The position numbers were made by a program, and so were the translations under genes. DNA of 64,000 bases from Mesostigma viride. Its lineage: Eukaryota; Streptophyta; Mesostigmatophyceae; Mesostigmatales; Mesostigmataceae. The notes under the pieces were generated by a model. The model saw only the letters and a list, made by a program, of their open reading frames with translations. It ran no database searches and had not been told where the DNA came from. The stretch spans positions 5,324,920 to 5,388,919 of the forward strand of contig RPFO01000041.1 in NCBI GenBank assembly GCA_009746045.1, read 5' to 3'. Positions 30,794-42,397 of this stretch are shown here, one piece after another; position 1 is the stretch's first letter, and every line of letters starts with the position of its first letter.

Positions 30794-30891
30794 ATAGCTT
30801 ATACCATCCATTCCATCCCATGTTCCCCTCCCACTGAGGACTTATGCTCACGTGACGCAGTCACGTGTCTATTAATTAATTAATTAATTAA
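30794..30891 (+). other. LINE 3' UTR with hairpin and TTAA-repeat tail
   Basis: A perfect hairpin CACGTGAC-GCA-GTCACGTG lies about 20 bp before the tail, and the tail is repeated TTAA. The same 3' end recurs inverted at 39716-39790. A 3' hairpin plus short-repeat tail is likely what the RT recognises (inference). Confidence 0.8.
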
Positions 30892-31025
30892 TTTTCTGTA
30901 GTAAATCTGCCCTGCTGGGGGATAGAAGCAAGGCCAACCTGGCTGGTACAGGCAGTCGATTAGGGTTCTTCACGGGATCTGACTGGTACATCTGCTCGCC
31001 GATGCACGCAACACCGCACATATAC

Positions 31026-31319
31026 ATCAAAGAGACAACCAGCGCAGGCCAGAAATCGGGAGAATCCGGACCATGGTAGCTCGAGCCTGCCGTTATCTTT
31101 TCCGCGTTTTCGAGTCGTTCAGGATGATGAAGATGAATGGTGATGGAAATGTGTATCCTTGTGCATTGAAATTATGGCTGGCTTACGTGTGGAGCGACTA
31201 GATGACCTAGACGGTGGGGCCGGAAACAGCATGCTTGATCAGGGCGTGTGTTTCTAGCCTAACTGGCCGGGAGTGTCTAGTGGTGAGCACCATTGCTGCG
31301 ATCGCTCTCCCACCATTTA
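31026..31319 (+). repeat. 294-bp dispersed repeat, copy flanking the RT gene (left)
   Basis: Aligned without gaps and virtually identical to 36204-36497. Both start ATCAAAGAGACAACC and end CTCCCACCATTTA with different outer flanks. Together they bracket the minus-strand RT gene as direct repeats. Older partial copies lie at 1255, 1765, 5173 and 21851. It could be the pseudo-LTR of the RT element, or an independent short repeat. Confidence 0.9.
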
Positions 31320-31583
31320 CGAGGAAATACCCGCAAATGGAAAACCACTGAAAAGGTCTAGCTAGTCAGTCATCACGTTAGCCATGCCATGATTCCAAAC
31401 GTCCAAGAACTGCACACGGTGCAAAGGCAAAAAGCCGGAGGACAGCACTTTCAAATGTGCGGCGGGAACCAAAAGCCCGCGGATGCCAGAAAACATCGTG
31501 TTGTGGCAGCGACGCGACGATGTGGACAACGAATTCAGTGCCAAGCTCGGAACGGCCGCAAAGGAGATCTGGCATCACAGGGT
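31320..31583. other. Sequence between the RT stop and the 294-bp repeat
   Basis: 264 bp after the RT stop codon, probably the 3' UTR of the RT element. No further feature. Confidence 0.4.
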
Positions 31584-34500
31584 TCAGATGTGCGGAGATA
31601 CTATGCGATCCAGCCGGTCCACGACCTGTTTGTAGAGCTTGTGCCAAGGGGCAGCACCGAACAGATGTGGGTGACGTTGCAAAAAACATCGGACTTGTCG
31701 GAGCATAATGGCTCGGTCATAGTCTTTGACCAATAAACGCTGCAAGAGCTCAACAAGAGTCGTGATGAAATCAACACGATAAGAACAAAGACGGGAAAAA
31801 CGATGTAACTGAGAAAGAACAACACCATATTTTGCTGTGTGGGAAAGGAGACTAAGAATATCGGGGTAACAAATAAAAGGAATTTGCTGGTATTTAGGAT
31901 CCTTGCGCTTATCATAGACAGCCGTACGCCAGCCCTTCTTGTTATGGGTAATGTTAAGATCGAGGTAATTGCAATGAGTATCCTCCGACGTGAGCTTTAA
32001 CCCCTAAATGGTCTGAGATCCTGCCGATAAATCGGCTGGATCTTCACAATTTTGCAAACCAGATGCCATCCAACCTACCCATATCCAATGGCTGTCCTTG
32101 GGGGCCAAGCATGTCCATGAGTTGCCCTTCGGGTTGGTATATCACAACCTCACATATATGCAGGGTAGGCCATGTATAACTGCCGTCAAAGTCAGGGGGG
32201 TCAAGACGCGCGTTTTCATTTTTGGTAGAATGTGCATTTTGAATTATGTTATAAGACCTAGGCACCTACCACTTCAGGGATGATAAACAATTAGTTGCTG
32301 AACAGTTTGAGCCATTGGGGTCATCATTTGGGTGGGTATACCAGCAGTTACACCCAGTACAGCCCATAGGGGTACCGTTGGTAAAAAGCAACCAAGGGGG
32401 TAGGGGTGGGCATACTACCTACTAATATAGCCACCAACCATGCCAAACAATACATTTCCCTTCCACAATGATGGGGAAACATAACTGCATCATCACACTG
32501 CCCTTACATGGCACCTATGTGCAGGTGCTACCTTGTCCATGCACGTAGGTAGCGTGGTACGGATACCCTACGCAAGGCATGCATTCTAGGAGGCAGCCAC
32601 CAACAAACTAGTGATGTTGAGCCTATTTCAGCCTGCCCTAGCAAGGATAAACTAGGCCTAAGCTGCTATAGCTTGCCAGGTGATGGCCAGCACACCTGGT
32701 GGCACATGCTGTCAATGGGAAGCTTTTACTCACCAGTTACGTGCTTGATGATGCCACAGCGACCAGCCAACTGCCTCACACTCATGCAATATGTGTATGG
32801 GAAATGTATAACAAACATATATGGAGGTATTCAAACCCATACAGCCTCTAAAACTTATCACCATCACCCTGTGGCAGGTCAACTGACTGAGGGAAGCATC
32901 TAAGAAGGGTGTTCTAGAAAGGGGCCAGGCCAGGGTCAAGAAAGAGCATGAATAATGCAAAAAGAATGTGCTACACAAGCTAGAACGTATATATAAACGT
33001 CAAACATCGATAGGAAAACGATGATTAAGCTTTACCAGGCATGGATGGCGTTACCTTGGCCCAGGCGGTGGCCGCAAAATGGCGCATTTCGGCACACCAA
33101 AGTTGTGCAGCATGGTCGCTGGATTCGGCGATTTCTGGCCACCCTTGCACGTTTACGACTACTATGTATCATAAAAAGTATAAAGAAACCGATATATCCT
33201 TTAAAATACGCCGGAAAGGTATTGCTGTCAACGTTTCTATCGTCCGGCCTGATCGCAGTTTTTTCCAGCAAGAACGCTGCCGACACCTATCAAATGGCAT
33301 TCCCGCGAACCAGAAATTGGCCTGTATGATCTTTATGACGTATAAAATCAATATCCTAAGTTTTGTCAGAAAATTCGAACGAAAACGTAAATGCCATGCG
33401 TGGGCGCAAGCCGCCATGGCCAGGTCGTCGTTTTCCGGAATGCACGTTGTACGTGAAAAAGTACCCTGACCCCTTGTACTTTGACCGGCCAGAACACCTC
33501 TATAACTTTGTCAGAAGTATGCAAACCCATATACCATGCTTTAGAGTATTTTATAAACTTTCGATCTTCTCAGCTAAACGTTTCCTAATTCTCAATAGTT
33601 TTCGCGGCATTTGGTCGCCCGAGAAGGGGCCGATGCATCGGCTGGAACTCGATTTTTGGCGGAAAATCGGCCGCAAGACCATTTAGGGGTTAATGTGAGG
33701 GACGCTTGCGGGTAGATGCCAGGCAGACCAGCGGTGATATACAAATGGGTTGCGAAATCAGGGTTGTCGAAAGCGATGACATCATCAATGTATCGACATG
33801 TATGGATAAAACGCCTGATGAGAACATCATCGTTTGAGGCAATGAGATTCTCCATGAATGCAAGCTCATAAGTGTATAGATAGAGGTTTGCAAGGAGCCC
33901 GGCACAGTTAGTGCCCATAGGGATGCCGATAGCTTGTTGGTATACATTGCCCGCAAAACAGATGAAGGTGTTATCAACAAGATAAGAGATCCAATGGACA
34001 AGGTCAGCCTTCGTGATAATATAATTATAACCATCCCGCACGATAGCACCTGCCGCGATCCCTGAGAGCCACGTTGCCGTGGGCTTGGTCTGAGAAACAC
34101 GCACGTGCAGGTGGTTGCGCCCGTGAGGCCTACGTGCATACAGACGAGTAAGGAGGCTATCTAGACGGGCTTTCAAATCGTGCAAATCTAGTGTGGTATA
34201 TAGAGTGGTGAAATCATAGGTGGCTATGGGCATAGGTATACGTTTCTCTGCTGCTGTACGTCTTAGAACGGCTAATTAAGGGCGGCAAGGCGTAGGCGTA
34301 CTTGGGCTGAGTCTATGACGATCCAACTACCAGCGCATTCATACCCGGCATTCGACAGCACCTCCACCCATAATGCATTGGCTTCGGGGAGAAGAGCATT
34401 CAAAGCATGGCAGATGAGTTTCGAGAGAGGCATCAGTGGGGCTGAATGCGACGCAGCAATGGTGCGCAAAGCAACAGGAGTTTTGTGCAGCTTAAGAGTG

Positions 34501-35606
34501 AGATACAGATATGGGAACGTAGTGGTGGTGGCGCGTCGCTGCCGCTTTAGGAATGCCCGAGCAAAAATGTTTTGGCTGTGCAGAAAAGCCCGATGAGCAG
34601 CAGTGATACTGGCGGTGGACTGTGCACGCTGAACATAGGTAGGGCTGGACGCCAACTCGTGTTGCAAAGTAGCAAGGTAGTGCTTCTTGCATATGAAAGC
34701 AAAGTTGTTGGCACTCTTGTCAACACACGTGATGATAAAGTCCTGCTTGAAGTGGTCAAGAAGTGCTTTATCTGTGGTGTTGAGCCAGGTGGTGCGGTGG
34801 ACCTGCTGGAGACGGTAATCAAGCCTGGTGAGACGTGCATTGCATTCGTGAATGACGGCGCGAAACCACGGTTCCATGGCAAGGGGAGCAAGCTGTAGGT
34901 CCGTGCACATGGCATTGCAGAATTTGCGCAGTGATGTGGAGAGCAGTGCATTCACCTCTTTGGCACACGTGCGCTGGACCCACGGCCGAAACTTGGTGCC
35001 TTTGGCAAAAAGGTCTACAAGCGTGTGGCTCGGCAGGATGCTGAGGTCAGCGGTCATGACGTGCTGTGAGGTGGGATCAAGGTACTTGAAATACCGTTGT
35101 TGTTGGCAGGGGCAGGGCCCTGCCAAGATGGTGGCCAGCTCGGTGGGCGTTGTATCGCGGCTGACCTTCCCGTTGCTGAAAACCATTTGTCCCAAGGTGG
35201 GAGAGTAATGCCAGGCGGCAATGGGAGTGCCGAAAGTGTTGCGCACCACGAGCGGCATCGCAGTCTGCACTTGCGGCAAATGCAGAATGTGTGGCAAACA
35301 CAGCTCATCCATCGCAGCATGAATGAAAGGCGAGATCAGCAAACGGCGCGGACGCAGTGCATCTGCATTCCCATTGACACGGTGCCGAATGATACGTGAG
35401 AGAAGGCCTCGCAGACTAGTGGCATGGGAGCGGGGGACTTGCAGATCAGCTGGGGAGCACGACCCGACGGCAATGTGTAAGCTGGTAAGCTTCTTCAAGC
35501 TGCAGGCTTCGAGATAGGATGCATGAAAGTTGCCGCGTTGCATAAGCCGAGACATGTGACGTAAGCAGCGGAGACTGGTGGAGTAAAGGGAAGGATCGGT
35601 GGACAC
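31584..35606 (-). pseudogene. Penelope-like reverse transcriptase gene, split by a DNA transposon and a frameshift
   Basis: Three pieces on the minus strand. 35606-34272 (444 aa) carries the N-terminal region with DKSANNFAFICKKHYLATL and YLTLKLHKTPVALRTIAAS. A frameshift near 34262-34275 leads to 34233-33694 with YDFTTLYTTL, IGIPMGTNCAGLLANLYLY and the catalytic CRYIDDV. The 1689-bp element at 32001-33689 interrupts it at a TTAA. The frame continues at 31996 with NYLDLNIT, YDKRKDPKYQ and YGVVLSQLHRFSRLC to a TGA at 31584. These are hallmarks of eukaryotic RTs of the Penelope-like/GIPMGTN type. No GIY-YIG endonuclease is seen. Confidence 0.8.
32001..33689. mobile_element. piggyBac-like non-autonomous element in the RT gene
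   Basis: Flanked by TTAA on both sides (31997-32000 and 33690-33693) with 14-bp perfect terminal inverted repeats CCCCTAAATGGTCT. Near each end is a short palindrome (GCCGATAAATCGGC left, GCCGATGCATCGGC right). TTAA target duplication and CCC-starting termini are piggyBac hallmarks. No transposase-like ORF exists inside, so it needs a partner enzyme. Removing it with one TTAA rejoins the RT frame, which fixes the ends. Confidence 0.88.
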
Positions 35607-36203
35607 ATGTGTGGGGGGCCCGATCCTTGGTTAGTCTCTCAAGTGCCCACAGAAAAACACGAGAGTAGCACACACAGCGCGCAGCCCAGCCTAGCTCCCT
35701 CAGTAAGAGTAAAAGAAAAAGGACAAGAACAGCAAAACAAACGAGAACAAGAAAAAGAACAAAACACAGACACGTAGTGCAATGTGAGCGGAATGATGGA
35801 GGAAGGTGAGAGGGGGACATCGTATTGAATGTGTAGGCATTGAGGCAGCCGAAGCGTCCCATCCCCGGGTACATTCGTGGCTTTCAAAAAAGCCACAACC
35901 TGCGTGGAAGAGGAAAATGCAGGAACGATGAGTATGATCCTGAAAACGAGGTTGAGGAAACGCGGAGAGGAAATGCCGGCCGCTGAAACGATTCCGATGG
36001 AACTATGGGTTTCGCCGACATGAGGCGGTGCAGCTGACTATCTCTATGGTGTCGTGTGTGACCGGGAGTGCCGGTTCACGTGCGCACTCGTCGGACTAGC
36101 CCGACGACATGTGTGCTTGGTTGCCCACGGCTGAAATCCTCTTGCCCGTCATGCAAAGGCCACGCCTCCTAGCCGAAAACGAACTATATTCAACCAATCT
36201 AAT
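35607..36203. other. Upstream region of the RT element
   Basis: Leads from the RT start to the right-hand 294-bp repeat. Contains a purine-rich stretch (35700-35765) and a small hairpin TCGTCGG-ACTAG-CCCGACGA near 36090. No ORF with a recognisable domain. Confidence 0.35.
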
Positions 36204-36497
36204 ATCAAAGAGACAACCAGCGCAGGCCAGAAATCGGGAGAATCCGGACCATGGTAGCTCGAGCCTGCCGTTATCTTTTCCGCGTTTTCGAGTCGTTCAG
36301 GATGATGAAGATGAATGGTGATGGAAATGTGTATCCTTGTGCATTGAAATTATGGCTGGCTTACGTGTGGAGCGACTAGATGACCTAGACGGTGGGGCCG
36401 GAAACAGCATGCTTGATCAGGGCGTGTGTTTCTAGCCTAACTGGCCGGGAGTGTCTAGTGGTGAGCACCATTGCTGCGATCGCTCTCCCACCATTTA
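36204..36497 (+). repeat. 294-bp dispersed repeat, copy flanking the RT gene (right)
   Basis: Ungapped partner of 31026-31319, offset 5178, with the same two ends. Near-identity implies recent copying or concerted duplication with the RT element between them. Confidence 0.9.
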
Positions 36498-37083
36498 GTG
36501 GCTAGCTGCATGGCGATTAGATGCACTGTATAGGACGTTCATGCTCAAGACATTCTGCCGTGCAGTTGTCTCATAACTGGGATCTTCTGATTGCCTCATA
36601 TGGATCCCAGGCGTGTCGCGGTATACGGCCCAGCCCGCGGACATTAAAAAATAAAATTAAATTATAACATGACTCCGTTGGGAGATCATGTAGCACGTAT
36701 TCCATTGCTGATGGGTGAGGGTGAGCAGAGCAGCAAAAACTACTTGAGCTAACTCTAGTTTAATCTACCAAATTCCTAGAGCTCTATGTACTCTACTCAG
36801 CAAAGCGCCCCTTCCTCCTGGGGGGAGGGGGCTTGCCCACAGGGGCTGCATGGCGTGTGGGCCTGGACAGTGGTCTGCAATCTCTTCTTTTCCAGCATGG
36901 CAGTCCAAAGCTAGAAAGAGGGAGGGAATTAAGGGGACAGGACACTCGCGAATTTTTTGGCGCCGAAAAATTCGCGGTACCGTCCGTACCGTGAAAAAGT
37001 GGGTGGGCAGAGCGCGCACCACGTGCGGAAGTGGCCATAGCGACTGCCATTAGGCAAAACAACCATTATAGGGCCTCCGGATT
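36498..37083. other. Intergenic, nothing recognised
   Basis: No ORF or element end identified. The 5'-truncated LINE begins around its right edge. Confidence 0.35.
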
Positions 37084-39418
37084 GTGCTGAAGGATGCCGA
37101 CAAGATGTCAGCAGCAGAGCAGGCCGCTATGTCGCACAGGGATGATTTCCTGGCCGTCTTCGATGCCTGGGGCAGCCGACAGCAGTTACACGCCATTCCG
37201 CCGCCGGGTGATATTTTAGTGATCCTCCGCGGTGTCGCTGCCAAGTATCGCCTGGCTGCCCGCACCCTCCCCACCTTGCCTCCGCGCCGACAGCTTGCTG
37301 TCCACCGTCACGCACCGACAGTGGTCGCCGCCAGGCAGATGCTCCGCCGCAACAGGGATCCGATCGCCAAACCTGGGCTGCAAGCAGCTCTGAGGGCCGC
37401 CTACGAGCAGGCTGAGAAGGCAGATGCTCAGCAGATGGTCAAGGACCTGCGCAGCTGCCAGCAGAAGCACGACGGCAAGGGGGCCTGGTTCTGGTACAAG
37501 CGCCTCGGGCACCCGGACGGCCTCGGCCGGCCCCACCGCCACGACGTCCCCGGCGCCCCAGCCAAGCGGCTTCGTACCTGGGCCACGGCCACGGCCGAGG
37601 TCGTGGGGACAGCTGCGCCGCCCCCACCCCTGCTCCCAGCCACCGCCGCCCGCCCGGCCGCCCTGGCCGGCCCCGCTGGGCCCCCGGCCCCGCCTAGGTC
37701 AGCGGCGGACTACCTAGTCCCCCCGCTGGTCGGCCCACTTGGCGACCCGTCTGACATGCCTCCTTTCACCTCTCGCGAGGTCACGGAGGCGGTCCAGCGC
37801 CTGCGTTACGACGCAGCCACCGGCTCTGACGAGATTCCTGCCGCAGTTGTAAAACTTGCAGCCGAATTCGAGGACACAGGTGTTATGCTGCTCTTCCGGG
37901 ACATTTGCAACCGCCTTCTGCTGTCGTCGCAACCACCTCCAGCGGCCTGGCAACACAGTTTTCGCACAATGCTGTACAAGAACAAGGGGGCGCCTGCCGA
38001 CCCCGGCAACTATGTACAGAGGGGTGTGCATTCAACGTGCCCCCCTCAAGCTTCTTATGCGGCTCATCCTGAACCGCCTGCGCACGGCCCTGGACGGTCA
38101 CCTCAGCGAGACTCAGCACGGCTTCCGTTCAGGTCGCAACACAGTACAGGCGCTCTTCGCTACTCGCCGACTGGTGGAGGAACTGCAACGCCTTCAGCCT
38201 GGTGAGCCCCTTTGCACCTTGTGCTGGTGGACTTCATCAAAGCCTTCGATTCGGTTTTCTGGCCTGCGCTTTGGGACATCCTCGAGCTGTTCCGGATCCC
38301 CCGCCCCCTTATTGCTGTCATCCGCAACCTGTATGAAGGGTCCACCACTTCGGTGCGCACTTCTTACGGGACCACGCCCCCATGCCCTTTACAGAAGGGT
38401 GTGTGGCAGGGCTGCGTGCTGTCGCCCTACCTGTTCATTATTGTGGTCGAATACGTAATGATTCAGGCGCGCAAGCGATTTGCCCGCATCGTGGGCAGGG
38501 AACCAGGGGTGCAGGTTGCTAACAAATTCTGGCATGGCGGTGCGGACACGGAGATTCGGCTGGCAGACATCATCTACGCAGACGACACCACCCTCTTCGA
38601 GGACACTGGGCACGTGCAGACATGGCTTGACTGCCTGGCTATCGAGGCCCGTGCAGTGGGGCTTGAGGTCAGCAAGAAGACAGAGGCCCTGGCGGTTGGG
38701 CTCACCCACTCACCGCCGCCCCTCTATCTCCTCGACGGCTCTCAAGTCCTGTATCGGGACCGCGTCAAGCTGCTGGGCAGCCTGCTCCCCAGCTGCGAGG
38801 TTGATGTGGACCATCGCATCTCCCTCGCCTGGCACGCTTTACGCCAGTACCGGGCCCTGTGGCGCAAGCCCCTGGGCAAGATCGAGAAACAGGACCTGTT
38901 CAAGGTCCTCGTCCTTCCTGTTCTCACGTATGGGGCCGAGACGTGGACCCTCACCGCCGACCTGGCCCGCAAGCTGGACGGCGCGGTCACCAACATGCTG
39001 CGTTCCATTTTCAGAGTAGGATATGCTGCTCATGTCCGCAATGAGGACCTGTACCAGGGCATGCCATATATCACCAGCACCATTAAGCAGCGACGCCTGC
39101 AGCTAGTAGGGCACCTAGCTCGCACCAACCAGGTAGACACCTCACGTGGCCCCCCCGCAGGACTGCGACCAGCCCAGCCTGCATGGCCGGCACCTCCTGA
39201 CGTGGGCCGGGCCCAGTGATGTTAGACGCCGCAAGGCCCGCACCTTCAAAGAACAGCTAGTAGAGGACATGGGGGGCCTAGGCCTCTCCGTGATTTGGAA
39301 GAAGATGATGGACAAGGCCAAGTGGGCCCAGGTCATAGAGGACAACAAGCCCCCCCCAGTGGGGAAGCGCCCGCGTGTGCAAACCCGTGGGAGGCACGCC
39401 AGACAGCTCCCCTAGGGC
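37084..39418 (+). pseudogene. 5'-truncated, frameshifted LINE ORF2 (RT)
   Basis: Related to but clearly diverged from the 27161 ORF2. It lacks the endonuclease domain and starts in the linker. The RT is read in pieces: LYKNKGAPADPGNY, then a ~2-nt insertion near 38012, RGVCIQRAPLKLLMRLILNR and GFRSGRNTVQALF, a 1-nt loss near 38210, VDFIKAFDSVFW, WQGCVLSPYLF and the catalytic IIYADDTTL, YGAETWTL and QRRLQLVGHLAR, then a third shift near 39165 into KARTFKEQLVEDM with a stop at 39413-39415. It is dead as a protein gene; 5' truncation is typical of target-primed insertion. Confidence 0.88.
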
Positions 39419-39598
39419 AGCGTGAGGCTGTCTAGATAGATGTTGTAGTTAGAATGCTGTTAGATAGATGTAGTAGGTAGCTGATGTAGATAGATTAGAC
39501 CCGGGTAGGACTGTTTGCACCCATCCATCCATCCATCGGGGTTAATGGTCCGTGACTCCCCAACGGGAGCACGAGTCTAATTAATTAATTAATTAATA
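39419..39598 (+). other. 3' UTR and TTAA-repeat tail of the truncated LINE
   Basis: Contains TAGATAGATG-type and CCATCCATC repeats, a small hairpin CTCC-CCAAC-GGAG near 39557, and a tail of repeated ATTA ending at about 39598. Hairpin plus TTAA-repeat tail matches the intact LINE and shows the tail type is shared by two subfamilies. Confidence 0.75.
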
Positions 39599-39715
39599 GG
39601 GCGACCGAAATGCAGAAATTTTACTTTAATCTTAAAGACTATGAGTTAACGATGTTAGCTTGTGGCGGAAATCATCTGGTTTACAATATCGCTCTTGCTT
39701 TTCTATGCCATTGGC

Positions 39716-39790
39716 ATTAATTAATTAATTAATTAATAGACACGTGACTGCGTCACGTGAGCATAAGTCCTCAGTGGGAGGGGAACATGG
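39716..39790 (-). repeat. 75-bp 3'-end fragment of the L1-type LINE, inverted
   Basis: The reverse complement equals the last ~75 bp of the LINE at 25126-30891, including the CACGTGAC hairpin and the TTAA-repeat tail. It is an extreme 5'-truncated copy. Confidence 0.9.
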
Positions 39791-40095
39791 TTTGACACGT
39801 ATGGCTATTTAGAATAGCGCCTTAATGATTGAGAATGAATGCGAAAGACCTTTGACTTTCTATGCGTCACAGCGCACGATGGTGGCTTAAGAATACTTGT
39901 CACACAATACGAATAAGCTCAAACCCGGAAAACCGGTTTCGTATATTACAATGTTACCACACAGATTAAAACACTCAATGCGGGAAGACTTACACCCAGT
40001 AGGTGAGGGATTCACACTCGAGCCCACAGGAGATTTACACTCCATGCAGGATTAAGCCATGGTAAATAATCTGTAGAGCAACGTGGTAAATTACG
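39791..40095. other. Intergenic, nothing recognised
   Basis: Non-coding sequence between the LINE fragment and the composite repeat. Confidence 0.35.
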
Positions 40096-42059
40096 TTCAT
40101 GTCCCACGTAGCTCCCACAAAAACCAGCATCTTCATTAAAACAATAAGTGGAAGCATACATGTGACACTAATTGACATGCCCGGAGGCACGCCGTTCAAG
40201 GCCCTTCATGAAGTACGTTGCCCTAGAGGCAACCAAGACAAGGGTGGGTGGGTGGGGAGCAAAGAAAGAGGCCGACAAAACCAGCCAGAGCGGCTTTTAG
40301 TCGCAAAACCTCCCTTATCCCTAGCTAACTGACGTCATTAAACCCTTATGTTTAGTGGATGCTAGTAAGACGCTAACCGTACAGACCGGGGGTAGAATAT
40401 CCCGAATCTGCACGGCTAGTATTAAATAATGCGTAGGTTGTTCTTTTCAGGGGCACTGCACCTCACGCCCCGTTCCGCCCGGGTATAATCAACCCAAGCG
40501 CGGAACGCACATTTTATTTAATTCATTTTTCAACCATGCACTATATTGCATCTACTAATCACAAAAGCTCTAGCCAAACAGCTACGAGTAAACACTGCGA
40601 CCTATAAGCCGCTCATCCAGCGGCCTCTTGTTCCCGCATTCACGTATAGAAGAAACTCCGTTCAAAGAACCCCGATTCATGTCCCACGTAGCTCCCACAA
40701 AAACCAGCATCTTCATTAAAACAATAAGTGGAAGCATACATGTGACACTAATTGACATGCCCGGAGGCACGCCGTTCAAGGCCCTTCATGAAGTACGTTG
40801 CCCAATCACCCCCGCCCTGGCTTTCCCTTGAAGCCGCACTCCACCTTGCTTGTTGTCACAAGTGACCGCCCTGCCGCAAAACGGGAGCCCCCCCACATCG
40901 GGAGGCGTGTGCCCGGCGGCTGTGGATGCATGGCCAGGCCCAAAAAGGCCCAGCGCATTTGCACTGCGATTGCGCACGGCCAGCCTATCATGACCCCTCT
41001 TGGGGCCCCGAGTCGGTACCGCTATGGCCGTCTCCCCATAGACCCGGGGTGCTTCGAGAAAAAACGTGGACCTAGCCCAGGCCCCGCCAGCCCGGATGCC
41101 CGAGGCCACAGCCCCAGGCACCTGGCTGAACGAGAGTCCGTTCAGCCAAGACCGCATTCCCCCCCGAGGTTTCTATGCGTGGGGAAAAAATTTCTAGCTT
41201 AGACGCTTTTCCCATCGCCGTCCCCAGCCCCAACCACCCCCCCCTCGGCGGAAGGCAATTGCAAAGTTTGCTGGCCAGCAGCAATTTCCGAAGAAAAAGC
41301 CGCAGGCCGCGGACCGAGACACGGGTCGCCAGTGCCAGCCATCCGGCTCCAACCCGGGGTGCAAGCATCCCCAGGTACGGAGCACCAGCTCGCGCACTGG
41401 GCCGACCAAGCGACAGTTGAGCACCTGTCACGGCATCCGGCCCACCAAAGACCCCAAGCTGGGGAAAAGGTGCGGACCGGAGGTAATCTTTTTCTTTTCT
41501 TTTAGTTAACCGGGCGAGGAACTACGCCTGGCCGGTTAACAACTGGAAGTCTCACCACTGGCCAAGTGGCCAGTGCAACCAGTGCTTTTGGGATTTTGCT
41601 CCGCAGCACCCATAGCTGCGGCTGCCGCCGCAACGACAACGAGCAAAGAAAGAGGCCGACAAAACCAGCCAGAGCGGCTTTTAGTCGCAAAACCTCCCTT
41701 ATCCCTAGCTAACTGACGTCATTAAACCCTTATGTTTAGTGGATGCTAGTAAGACGCTAACCGTACAGACCGGGGGTAGAATATCCCGAATCTGCACGGC
41801 TAGTATTAAATAATGCGTAGGTTGTTCTTTTCAGGGGCACTGCACCTCACGCCCCGTTCCGCCCGGGTATAATCAACCCAAGCGCGGAACGCACATTTTA
41901 TTTAATTCATTTTTCAACCATGCACTATATTGCATCTACTAATCACAAAAGCTCTAGCCAAACAGCTACGAGTAAACACTGCGACCTATAAGCCGCTCAT
42001 CCAGCGGCCTCTTGTTCCCGCATTCACGTATAGAAGAAACTCCGTTCAAAGAACCCCGA
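40096..42059 (+). repeat. Composite repeat with 128-bp and 419-bp direct sub-repeats
   Basis: A 128-bp unit (starts TTCATGTCCCACGTAGCTCC) occurs at 40096-40223 and 40677-40803. A 419-bp unit (starts GAGCAAAGAAAGAGG, ends AACCCCGA) occurs at 40257-40675 and 41641-42059, offset 1384. It holds a hairpin-like GCCGCTCATCCAGCGGC. 40096-41355 recurs at 61935-63195. A TTAACCGG...CCGGTTAA hairpin lies at about 41505-41540. The 419-bp pair could be LTRs of a small non-autonomous element, but no TG..CA ends or TSD were found. Confidence 0.8.
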
Positions 42060-42397
42060 ATACAAGGTCCGGATGGCTGGCATAGCTCGTTCCTTCCTAT
42101 TTTGTCCCTTCGTCCCCGTTGGTGGCTGCGCCTGGCGCCGCCAACCAGGCATGACGTGAGGTCCGCGGGGACGGGCTTCTCGAACCATCTAGAACACATC
42201 AAAGACCAGTACGGCTAGAGGCCTCTCCTGAAAAATATCCAAATGTCCGTAGGTACCATCACAACGCGTGTGCAGTGCCACTTGGCTGTCCCGTAACTCC
42301 CGTTCAGGCGCTAGGTCTGCCTACGGCGCAAAGGCCAAGTTCGTCAGCAAAACTTCTACACTTACTTCCACACGGATTGCCTCGGCTGCCAACTATA
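42060..42397. other. Intergenic, nothing recognised
   Basis: Lies between the 419-bp repeat and the end of the minus-strand ORF at 42398. It may be the 3' UTR of the chromovirus cluster. Confidence 0.3.

Larger units (their letters stand above)
25126..30891 (+). mobile_element. Full-length L1-type LINE with 11-bp target-site duplication
   Basis: The 11-mer TTTTCTGTAGT at 25115-25125 recurs at 30892-30902, directly after a TTAA-repeat tail, so both ends are fixed. Order: 5' UTR with three 168-bp monomers, ORF1 (25694-27100), ORF2 with endonuclease and RT (27161-30793), a short 3' UTR with a hairpin, and a TTAA-repeat tail instead of poly(A). Both ORFs are open and the endonuclease and RT signature residues are present, so it may be recently active. 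It lies about 150 bp past the stop codon of the GT23-like gene, same strand. Confidence 0.9.

Noticed and set aside
40257-42059. 419-bp direct repeats as LTRs of a complete retrotransposon
   Set aside because: No TG..CA ends, no target duplication and no primer-binding site found; kept as a composite repeat only.
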